Assembly (NCBI GenBank): GCA_025201365.1
Contig: JAIXMF010000095.1
Location: 1 to 40,564 of the forward strand
DNA from: Syncephalis plumigaleata
Lineage: Eukaryota; Zoopagomycota; Zoopagomycetes; Zoopagales; Piptocephalidaceae
Reading direction: 5' to 3'
Length of the DNA: 40,564 nucleotides
Below, in pieces: positions 9,877 to 17,680 of this stretch. The notes below the pieces were generated by a model. The model was given only the letters and a program-made list of their open reading frames with translations, had not been told where the DNA came from and made no database searches. The position numbers and the translations under genes were made by a program. The first letter of the stretch is position 1. Every line of letters starts with the position of its first letter.

Positions 9877-11025
9877 CTATAGAAGATAAACAAATGCCGA
9901 ACCTAGCAGGGCAAGCACAGCCATGACTGATGTCGCATCATTTGATATGAGAAGCGCTGATTGACCAGCACCGGATATATCAATTTGACTTGCATTGATA
10001 TTACGACGTGGCGACGAGGATGACGGCTGAATGGTGGAGCGTGGCGTAGTAGAAGCGGGTGCTTTGGTGGAGGAAGCATTGTTGTTACTAGCATTATTAC
10101 TCTTGTCAGAGTTTACCGATTTATTACGATCATTAGATGATGATGATGATTCCTCGGATGCTTTGGCTGCAGTCGGTTCTGGCGAGGCAGCATTAGACGA
10201 TCCTTGTTCATTGATCATCGAATGAATAATGTTGTTTAGATCAGGTTTACCCGTGGATGAGGATGATGATGCCGGCAATTTCTGTTCATTATTTGGCGAC
10301 GATGATGACGATGATGACGATTGAGCTTTCGCCTTTTCTGTGGGTGTAGCCATTTGTTTACTAGCATGACTATTGTTATTATCGTTGTTATCAGGCTTGT
10401 TGCTACCATTGGTAGATGTGGTAGCCGGCGCTTGTTTCTCGTCTGCTTGTTTCGTTTCCTTACTACCTTGCTTCTCATCTACGTGTTGCTCCTCTTTGTT
10501 CGCTGGCTTGTCATGCTGATTCGTAGATGAGCTGGATCCATTTGCGTTTCCTTCTGGCTTCATGGGTGTTGCGCCAGTATTGCCATTTGGTTTTTTATTT
10601 GCATCGTTATTGACCGTGTGCTCCATCGGGATTTCCTTCTTTTCACGACCACCATCCATGATAGCGTGAATAACAGGCTTAGGCTCGGACGACGACGCTG
10701 CTGCTGATGATGATGAGGGTGCCTCGTTCGGTTTTGATTCCTTTGATGGCTTATTATTATTATTATTGTGAGCAAACACTTTTTCCAAATGATCAGGTAT
10801 CGTCACCGTGATTTCACCCGTGACACTGCTACCTACTGGCATGTATAATCCTTCAATATCAATGGCTCCTAAGGGACCGGCAACGACCGATTTACCCTGC
10901 GATTGGTTACTAGGGGTTTCCTTGGCGGCATTGGATGCCACGGTAGAACTGGCAGCTAGTGTCACACTAGCTAAACTACTCAAGAGCAGTGCCGCTACCA
11001 AAGGACGAAGCATGGATGACATCAT
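9877..11025 (-). CDS. Ser/Asn-rich GPI-anchored cell-surface protein
   Basis: One uninterrupted exon of 382 aa. The N-terminus is a signal peptide (MLRPLVAALLLSSLASVTLA). A short conserved-looking segment follows, including GAIDIEGLYMPVGSSVTGEI, and then about 270 residues dominated by Ser, Asn, Lys, Thr, Pro and Ala with runs of Ser and Asn. The C-terminus is a hydrophobic tail (ATSVMAVLALLGSAFVYLL) with small residues before it, as expected for GPI attachment. Several N-x-S/T sites are present and O-glycosylation is likely. This arrangement is typical of fungal cell-wall mannoproteins; no family was recognised from sequence, and adhesive or structural roles are guesses. Two ATGs are adjacent at 11025 and 11022, and a third at 11010 would still keep the signal peptide. 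Many codon repeats (GAT/GAC on +) suggest fast length evolution. Confidence 0.8.
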   Translation of the reverse strand: MMSSMLRPLVAALLLSSLASVTLAASSTVASNAAKETPSNQSQGKSVVAGPLGAIDIEGLYMPVGSSVTGEITVTIPDHLEKVFAHNNNNNKPSKESKPNEAPSSSSAAASSSEPKPVIHAIMDGGREKKEIPMEHTVNNDANKKPNGNTGATPMKPEGNANGSSSSTNQHDKPANKEEQHVDEKQGSKETKQADEKQAPATTSTNGSNKPDNNDNNNSHASKQMATPTEKAKAQSSSSSSSSPNNEQKLPASSSSSTGKPDLNNIIHSMINEQGSSNAASPEPTAAKASEESSSSSNDRNKSVNSDKSNNASNNNASSTKAPASTTPRSTIQPSSSSPRRNINASQIDISGAGQSALLISNDATSVMAVLALLGSAFVYLL

Positions 11026-11542
11026 ATTAGTAATAATAGTGAACGGTTAAATAAAATGATGATAATAGAGTGAACACGTAAAAGAGATGGTTGCACTAAT
11101 GGCCTTATTCTTGTTGTTGCTAAGCTTGAAAGAGAGAGAGAGAGAAACAAAAATAGTGGAATAATACTAGTGATGTAATAAAACTAATCAAGAACGTTGA
11201 CACGTACACTCTTACATTTATACATGAATGCCAATGATATTCTTAGATACATTAAAAGCAACAAATAAACAAACGAATGCACTAACAAATGGTGTAATGT
11301 AGGATTTATTAAGAATAGACATGACATGAAATGATTATACGATGAATTACTACAATAATAATAATGGCGAATTGGTTGATTGCTTGCTTAATTGACTAAC
11401 AAATTAATTACCAAGGAAACTGTAATAGCCTGGTAGTCAATTAAAACATTTTCTCTCACTCTCACTTTCAAGTAAGTAAACAAACAAACAAACAAAGTAA
11501 GAAAGAAAGGAACAAACTAGAAAGCTTTCCTTCTATTGCTAT
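11026..11542. other. Intergenic DNA between two minus-strand genes
   Basis: Holds the promoter of the GPI-anchored protein gene and the 3' flank of proline dehydrogenase. A TATA-like TATAAA on the minus strand lies at 11217-11222, about 195 nt upstream of the ATG. A GA run is at about 11131-11146 and a CAAA run at about 11480-11496. No gene seen. Confidence 0.5.
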
Positions 11543-13786
11543 TTACACTTGACGTAAACCGAACCATCGACGCCAACCTAGACGTTCGCGTAATATATGA
11601 ATAATGGCGTTACGATCCTCGCCTGGCATGCCCGCGTCAATATCGACCTCCATCTCCTCTGGCGTGGATGCTATTTCATTCGGTGTTACAAACATGGCTC
11701 CATTCTCCTCCGCCCTCCTTAATAGATACGGCACGACCTCTTGCACTGGCCCGTACGGCACGTATTTGGCCGATTGATAGCCTTGTTCAAGAATGCGCGT
11801 CATAATCAACTCACCCATACCGAGTAGTTGTGCGAAATGAATACGCTGCCTCAACGACTGCTGTCCCGCCTCGTTCGCCTTTCGTTGCTGGTCAAGCCTC
11901 TCCATAAGCTTCATTGCCCGCGCCACCGATCGATTGTTATGGGTGGCCACCACGACATGAGCTGAGCCTTGGTTTGCCTGTTCAATGGCCATGGCCGCGC
12001 CGATATCATAGGATCGATCGGTGTCCGGCTTGCTCGGCCAGATGGCGTTCGTTTGATTGTGCTTATGCGCGTATCGTTGCTCCGTAGACACATAAGCACC
12101 GCGTACCAATTTGCCCGCCCAGTGATATCCGTTGCGCTCGGCCATCACCATGTCCTCGACTAGATTCTTCAGTCCTTGACGTAAATACAACTGGTAAGTG
12201 TCATAGATTTGCGGTGGTGTCGCACCATCTCGTTGATTATACTTGCGCGCCACTTGACGTGCCATATAAGCAATGGCAGGTTGCAAGTAACTTTGTTCCG
12301 CGTCAATCATTAAGCGTACCGATGTCTCACCCGCTTCATGTGCAATTGACGCTTCGCACAACCGTTCTAAACGAGCAAGCGCTTCTAACATTTCCGCTTG
12401 CGTGTCAGGATGCAAGCAACAATAAATCTCGTTTTGATCCACTTTATCCGGCAATGTATTACGCGTCATATTTTGGCATTTTTCCGTTTCATCCGGTATT
12501 AAACGGATCTGACCATTGCGCAATCGTTCACTATTGAATAGTTGCACGTAATCCACCCAGTCGATACGTCCTCGTTTCCTCGTGTCAAGTTGATGGAATA
12601 TCGTTTTTAGTTGTCGTTCCGTTTCATTGGCACTCATCGGTATGCCTGATTCCGTTTTCGTAGATAGATACGGCCAGGCTAAGGCAATAAAGTCTGATTC
12701 ATCAATTGTGTGCTTTTCCAATTGCTCTCTCAAGTGTTTTACGTTCATTTCATTTGGATTTACTGGTGGATTCAATATTTTTGTTTGTTGCTCTTTTTGC
12801 TGCTGCTGCTGCGGCTCTTGTTGTTGTTGTTGTTGTTGCTCTATATTTTGTCGTCCAGTCAATTCGTCAAATTCACGTCGTGCATTACGTAATGCCACGC
12901 TCCATTGTTCAAATATCTCTGGATCCGATGCAAGTGCCGTGCATTTCACGGCGAAAAAGGTGCCTGGTGCCGCTTTGCCTGCACGTATACCACGCTCAAT
13001 CAACGACATCACATGGTCGGCACGCGTTGCTTGTCCCTCGCGGTTATTTCGCCAATAGGTGGTGGATTCGCCTCTTGCCGCTGCCGCCGCATCCTCGGTC
13101 ATGTTGCGTGTGGCCTCACTAATATCCGCTTCAATCGATAGGTCAAGTATGCCGCTGATATTTTGACGGTGCATACGTGTCAGCAGTGGCAGCGTCTCCT
13201 CGACCGTTTCGCCACCACAAAATTGACGGAATGCCGTTTCACGCACGGCAAATCGTACCGGAAGATTCAGTAGTGGCATGTTCTCCGCCAGGTTGATCAC
13301 CTTGGAAGCGAGCGTTACTAACTGGGGATAGGCGCACACTTCGTAGATAAGCAGCGAGCGAAGTAACGACAACGTTGAACGATCCTCGAATGTTCGTCGT
13401 ATCAACGCGAGGTTAGCATCCAAACGAGGCCCCCACTTTTGGTTGTCATGACTCGCTCCCTCCGCCATAACGTTTGACCTACTGGAAAACAAAGGCTCCG
13501 GGTCTAGCAGGATGATAGCCGTACCAATACCGAGTGCACTAAACAAAACGGCACTCGACATATACGACGATTGACGATGCTGATGGTTTGACTGTCGTTG
13601 CCGTTGCTGTACTATTGATGAATCGGCTTCTTTTGTCGTTGCCGTTGCCCTTGTTGTATATAAACTACGATAGGTACCGAGTCGTAAACGGTTGGTTCTT
13701 AACGAGGTTGTAGCAATCGACCAACGCACCGAGCCTTCCCCAATACGACGTCCACTTGAAGTAAGCGCGCGCGCGAGTATATTCAT
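11543..13786 (-). CDS. Proline dehydrogenase, mitochondrial, with EF-hand-like insert
   Basis: FAD-dependent oxidation of proline to pyrroline-5-carboxylate on the mitochondrial inner membrane, the first step of proline catabolism. A single 747-aa exon. The N-terminal ~60 residues are Arg/Ser/Thr-rich (presequence), and a hydrophobic segment follows at about 78-95 (AVLFSALGIGTAIILL). The catalytic barrel is split. N-terminal part: LPVRFAVRETAFRQFCGGET and a DLSIEAD segment. Insert: poly-Gln at about 315-330 and an EF-hand-like helix-loop-helix at about 388-420 (FHQLDTRKRGRIDWVDYVQL). C-terminal part: MIDAEQSYLQPAI (about 497), KLVRGAYV (about 558), ATHNNRS (about 615), FAQLLGMGE and KYVPYGPVQEVVPYLLRR. 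The insert layout resembles animal PRODH rather than the compact ~470-aa yeast enzyme. The total absence of introns contrasts with its neighbour ALDH7. Confidence 0.95.
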   Translation of the reverse strand: MNILARALTSSGRRIGEGSVRWSIATTSLRTNRLRLGTYRSLYTTRATATTKEADSSIVQQRQRQSNHQHRQSSYMSSAVLFSALGIGTAIILLDPEPLFSSRSNVMAEGASHDNQKWGPRLDANLALIRRTFEDRSTLSLLRSLLIYEVCAYPQLVTLASKVINLAENMPLLNLPVRFAVRETAFRQFCGGETVEETLPLLTRMHRQNISGILDLSIEADISEATRNMTEDAAAAARGESTTYWRNNREGQATRADHVMSLIERGIRAGKAAPGTFFAVKCTALASDPEIFEQWSVALRNARREFDELTGRQNIEQQQQQQQEPQQQQQKEQQTKILNPPVNPNEMNVKHLREQLEKHTIDESDFIALAWPYLSTKTESGIPMSANETERQLKTIFHQLDTRKRGRIDWVDYVQLFNSERLRNGQIRLIPDETEKCQNMTRNTLPDKVDQNEIYCCLHPDTQAEMLEALARLERLCEASIAHEAGETSVRLMIDAEQSYLQPAIAYMARQVARKYNQRDGATPPQIYDTYQLYLRQGLKNLVEDMVMAERNGYHWAGKLVRGAYVSTEQRYAHKHNQTNAIWPSKPDTDRSYDIGAAMAIEQANQGSAHVVVATHNNRSVARAMKLMERLDQQRKANEAGQQSLRQRIHFAQLLGMGELIMTRILEQGYQSAKYVPYGPVQEVVPYLLRRAEENGAMFVTPNEIASTPEEMEVDIDAGMPGEDRNAIIHILRERLGWRRWFGLRQV

Positions 13787-15506
13787 ATAGGTAAGCGTTG
13801 AAAAATAAGTCGCTATAGATAAACCGACTGAGAGTAGCTTGCAATAAGAGCTAAAAAGAAAGATACAAGCGTATGTTTGTGTGTGTACGTTTGCGTGCGA
13901 AGAATAGAAAAGGTGCGGTTGCTTATAATAATAAAATTACCAACTTCATTTGTCATTGACAACGTAGTTGGGGTGACGAACACGGAAGAGTGTGATCCGT
14001 CTGATGCGATTGGGGTGACACATGATGTCGTTTAAGATGGTCAGTATTGAAAATGGCATCGTCATCACCACCAACATCCACATTTAACCTGTGCGCCTTC
14101 CTATTTGGGCTTATGATAAATGTGGCTCTATTCCACCTTTAAATGGCGATACCTATTTCTTTCCCTTTTCCAATGCTTAGTTTCTTGTCTCTGCCTAAAG
14201 TATACTACAGTAGCGGCTTCAGTTTTCATTTGTCTTATAAAATTGAAACCATGCTTGTTACGACTATCTTGGATGATGATTATTGACATGCAAGTATCTA
14301 ATGCTTTATTCCATGCTGAGTTGATTGTCATGTATTACTTAATATCTGTGTTTATTCGAGTATGTATCGTGAATACGGCAATGTAAGCTTCGTATCATTT
14401 AATATCATTGATAACTTTGCTGCAATGGTATAATGCTGCTTATAGCTCAGCAACAAACAGATAAAGTGACAAAGGATAGTGGTATAATGCTGGGTATTGC
14501 TAGTAATTGTACTAGTAGGATTCAGTATGTGCTACACGAGTTTATGAGCAATTGGGGAGACTGTTGATAGAGTAAACTGCATGTGTATGTAAATGAATGA
14601 ATGGATTGATTAGATCATCAAGTATGCTGGTTTATACAGCATAATTAATAATGACAATAGATCATATTAATTGGATGAATGTCGTATCACATTATAGATA
14701 CCATCAAACATATTCATGTCCATATGGTTGTAGGATCATTCGATGACATGTCATGATGCATTGCAATCAGTATCGATCATGTCAATTGACAATGGAATGA
14801 GCAATGATAGATTACATACAAATGAACATGTCATGCAGATGTCATGACAATGAATGACATTTGTATGGATGTGACAATCAAGTCAGAATAATAATTACTT
14901 GCACGCTCTATTATTGAAAGCTATCGTGTATTGTTCGTAATTCGCACGTATTTCTATGCTAAAAGAGCATAATATCGGCTATTCAACTTGGTTTGCCATC
15001 ACTGTCCAACTAGGCAGACATGCCTCCTATTCTTACCTATTCACTTCTTAATCAACTTAATCGAACAACCGACTATCCTCACCACACATGCATGTAATAC
15101 GCATAACAATCCGAGCATAGCATAATGTCTAATGGTGGTGAAATGCGAGACTAAGGAGTTAAAGCAAGTGATGATGGAAATGAGTACTTTTATTGGCCGG
15201 GAAGAATGATGTCGAACAAATAAGTGGATGTAAACGAGCTACGTCAGTTCCTAGACTAATGATAGTTGCATTCGATAATTCCAAGCAAGTAAACACTCCC
15301 TCCTTCGGCAAATGATCATATCCCCCATCTTGCTTACATTGGACTGACCAATCCGATCACTTTGAAAGCAACGGATATCATGAAATACTCGTACATTGTT
15401 GTATGCTTGCATTTGTGCCATTGTATCGCAGATGACGGTTACTTCATTCCTCGTTAAATGATTGGCTATTCTAATGATTTAGCACAGACCTCTATTCAAA
15501 AACGAA
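13787..15506. other. Intergenic DNA with PRODH promoter and repeats
   Basis: The first ~300 bp upstream of 13786 should hold the proline dehydrogenase promoter; no clear TATA box was found. Both strands have short frames at 14120-14386 that overlap each other and look random. A 100-bp direct-repeat arm lies at 14661-14760. The stretch 14740-14870 is rich in CATGTCATG-type palindromes. Nothing else recognised. Confidence 0.4.
14661..14760 (+). repeat. Direct repeat, upstream copy
   Basis: Matches 18829-18941 in the same orientation at roughly 88-90% identity, except for a ~13-bp insertion in the downstream copy. Shared words include TTGGATGAATGTCGTATC, CATTATAGAT and GGATCATTCGATGACAT. The pair brackets the microexon gene. 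Confidence 0.85.
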
Positions 15507-15764
15507 ATGGCTGTAACACGCTCTGTTGAACTGGTATGTTTTACTCAAACTGAGGCTAATTGCTTAACCCTTGACCAGCAAACACCTGTCCAGTTCCCTC
15601 ATGTGGGGTTTGTAAAGCGTATGGACAAAAGCCATGGTGCTGGGACCTTCCGGCTTCTTCTTACAAAACCGGCTTATTCAAATACCAGTCCTGCTACCTT
15701 TGAACAATGGCGACTTCTATCACACCACCACCAAAGTAATCCCAATGCGAATGTTTCTTCCTAG
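15507..15764 (+). CDS. Possible short hypothetical protein (85 aa)
   Basis: An ATG-started frame of 85 codons with balanced composition, overlapped by only one minor frame at its end. No domain or family recognised, no signal peptide, and no TATA box seen upstream. A possible intron (GTATGT at 15534, GCTAAT, CAG ending about 15580) lies within it, so even if real the structure is uncertain. It may equally be chance. Confidence 0.15.
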   Translation: MAVTRSVELVCFTQTEANCLTLDQQTPVQFPHVGFVKRMDKSHGAGTFRLLLTKPAYSNTSPATFEQWRLLSHHHQSNPNANVSS

Positions 15765-16064
15765 AACTAGCAGGTAAAAAGAGAAATGGGAGTGGCGAGT
15801 ATGGAGGAAATAGTGGATGGCAGCATAGGATTGGTTACAAGACCTCGTGAAAAATATCTCAGGTGAAGGAAATAAGAGAGAAGGCCTCTTAGAGCTAAAA
15901 CAATGTAGCAAAATGTGTAATACAGCGTTATAATATCATTTCATGTCGTTACAACATAGCATCACGTGGAGTAGATGCTTAGGGGAATTACTCGCGTGTA
16001 TAATGAATGACACCACGATAGCCATCATCATGCTTTCCACCTAAATATTTAGCATCATCTCGGC

Positions 16065-16070
16065 TATAAA
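16065..16070 (+). promoter_or_regulatory. TATA box of the microexon peptide gene
   Basis: GGCTATAAATCAAG lies 131-136 nt upstream of the start codon and is followed at about 16108-16162 by a pyrimidine tract made of CTACTCT words, the layout seen before other genes in this window. Confidence 0.55.
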
Positions 16071-16192
16071 TCAAGCACTTTTGACACACTCATCTTGCCA
16101 TCTTCATACCCACTCTTCTACTCTACTCTACTCTCTCTACTCTACTTTCTACTCTCGTTCTAGTCAGCTGAGCTATCCATTCCACTAGGCCA

Positions 16193-16204
16193 ATGTTAAC
16201 ATGA
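16193..16204 (+). promoter_or_regulatory. Three-codon upstream ORF overlapping the start codon
   Basis: ATGTTAACATGA: an upstream ATG reads Met-Leu-Thr-stop. Its TGA (16202-16204) overlaps the main ATG (16201-16203). Ribosomes finishing the uORF would sit on the main start, which suggests leaky scanning or termination-coupled restart. Confidence 0.5.
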
Positions 16205-17454
16205 AGTTCTCTACCATCATCGCTATTGCCGTCGCCGTTGTCGCTGTCGCCAGTCTGGTCGCCGTTGAAGCTAGTCCTGCCCTGGAACGTCGTAGTATGT
16301 CTGGCCGTGATCCTATCAATTGATGTACTAATCGTAGTCTATTGTTTCATTGCCCACCGATGATTAGCGATAGCTCGTAAGTTCATGTATATTAAATGGT
16401 TATTTTGACATGCTAATCACATCATAATGTTTATTCCACATATTAATTTGTTAGCTGAATGGGGTAAGCTAGTTTATTGACCATAATAAGTACTATGCTA
16501 ACAGTAATATAAACTAAAATCATGTGTGATTACCATTTCAAGGACCTGTAAGTTATCATTCTGACTATGATGTACGAATACTAACTACGACATGGTTCGC
16601 CATTCTTGTATGCTTGTGGATAACAGCCTGTAAGCTAGTATCCTGATTGTAATGCACAATGTATTAAGAACTATGATATGATACATGATCCACGTATGTT
16701 TGTATACTAGCCTGTAAGTTATCATTCTGATTGTAATGAATGGCGTACTAACTCTGCTATGACACATGATCCACATACATTTTGTATGACAGCCTGTAAG
16801 TTATCATTCCAGTTATAAACTATGCTGTGCTAATTACGATTTGGCACACGATCCACGTATGCTTGTGCATAACAGATGGTAAGTAATCAGAATGATTGCA
16901 ATGAATGATATGCTAATCGCGCTATGGCATACGACCCATTTATGTTTGCGTATGATAGATGGTAAGTTAATATTTCTGGCTGCAAGGAACCGGGCACTGA
17001 TCACAATATGGCACACAATCTATACATTATTGTATGATAGTGGGTAAGTTATCATTCTGACTACAATGAATGGGTACTAACTATTACATGGCACACGATT
17101 CACATACGCTCCTGTATAATAGAACGTAAGTTACCATTCTAATTGTAATGATCGAGATACTAATTACGATATATCACACAAACCATGGATGTTCCTGTAT
17201 AATAGAAAGTAAGTAATCATTCTGACTACAATGAATGAGATACTAATCACAACGTGGCACACGATCCATCTGCCTGTTTACGCTAGCCTGTACGTTACCA
17301 TTCTAATTGTAATGAACGGGTACTAACTATTACATGGCACACGATCCACGTATTTTCTTGTATAACAGCTTGTAAGTAATCATCCCAATCGTCATCTACG
17401 CTACACTAATCACAATACAATCTATATTAATTGATTGAATAGCCACGAGATTAA
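16201..17454 (+). CDS. Secreted-peptide gene made of single-codon microexons
   Basis: Exon 1 (16201-16294) encodes a signal peptide (MKFSTIIAIAVAVVAVASLV, cleavage likely after VEA) and a short pro-segment SPALERR, a Kex2-like dibasic site. Then come exons 16374-16376 (CTC), 16455-16463 (CTGAATGGG) and 16543-16547 (GACCT), followed by ten 3-nt exons: 16627 CCT, 16711 CCT, 16793 CCT, 16876 ATG, 16959 ATG, 17041 TGG, 17123 AAC, 17206 AAA, 17287 CCT and 17369 CTT. A last coding exon 17443-17457 carries TAA at 17452-17454. All join in phase to 50 aa; the predicted mature peptide is TPEWGPPPPMMWNKPLPRD. Introns 1-13 are 78-81 nt, each with GTAAGT (or GTATGT, GTAAGC, GTACGT), a branch point such as TACTAAC at about position 33-40, and a TAG/CAG/AAG acceptor. 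Intron 14 is 71 nt and a following intron 54 nt. Function unknown. The exon structure is predicted only, and alternative splicing could give many products. Confidence 0.7.
16295..17442 (+). repeat. Tandem intron array, ~82-nt period
   Basis: About fourteen consecutive units, each an intron-like sequence followed by a few exon bases. The most similar units share GTAAGTTATCATTCTGA, AATGAATGRGTACTAACT, CATGGCACACGATCCAC and TTGTATAAYAG. Other stretches drift freely, yet donor, branch point and acceptor persist in every unit. Units before 16548 share length and signal spacing but little other sequence, so they look older. The unit length (intron 78-81 plus 3) is nearly constant. Confidence 0.85.
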
Positions 17455-17457
17455 GCA

Positions 17458-17680
17458 GTAAGTAATAATCCACATGCTAATCATACTCATACTAATCCAT
17501 TATGATTACAGGACAAGACAAGGGCATCATCAAGTAGATATTATAGGTATTCAAGTCAAGAATGGATTGGTGCAAGACCCTTTAGTGTCCATGCCATTCA
17601 AGTCATTATTCCTTGGTACAACAACAACAAGTATATCAACAAGTCCCTTACGTCTATTAATCCATGGTCCTATTACATAA
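17458..17680 (+). other. Downstream intron and alternative 3' reading frames
   Basis: GTAAGT at 17458, GCTAAT and CAG ending 17511 form a normal 54-nt intron directly after the stop-bearing exon. The following exon is open in two frames: one to TAA at 17678-17680, the other to a TAA just beyond, about 57 codons. If the acceptor at 17449 or 17455 is used instead of 17442, the stop is bypassed and a ~60-residue C-terminal extension joins in frame. If not, this is 3' UTR. Confidence 0.4.

Noticed and set aside
10031-10775. Several frames opposite or shifted within the GPI-anchored protein gene
   Set aside because: Caused by trinucleotide runs; only the 382-aa frame has a signal peptide and GPI tail.
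14120-14386. 88-codon + frame and overlapping 67-codon - frame
   Set aside because: They mirror each other and have no recognisable features.
16295-17442. Reading the array as CRISPR or as a plain minisatellite
   Set aside because: There are no identical repeats with unique spacers. Units diverge widely except at donor, branch point and acceptor, and the array starts after a signal-peptide exon, which a CRISPR or neutral satellite would not explain.
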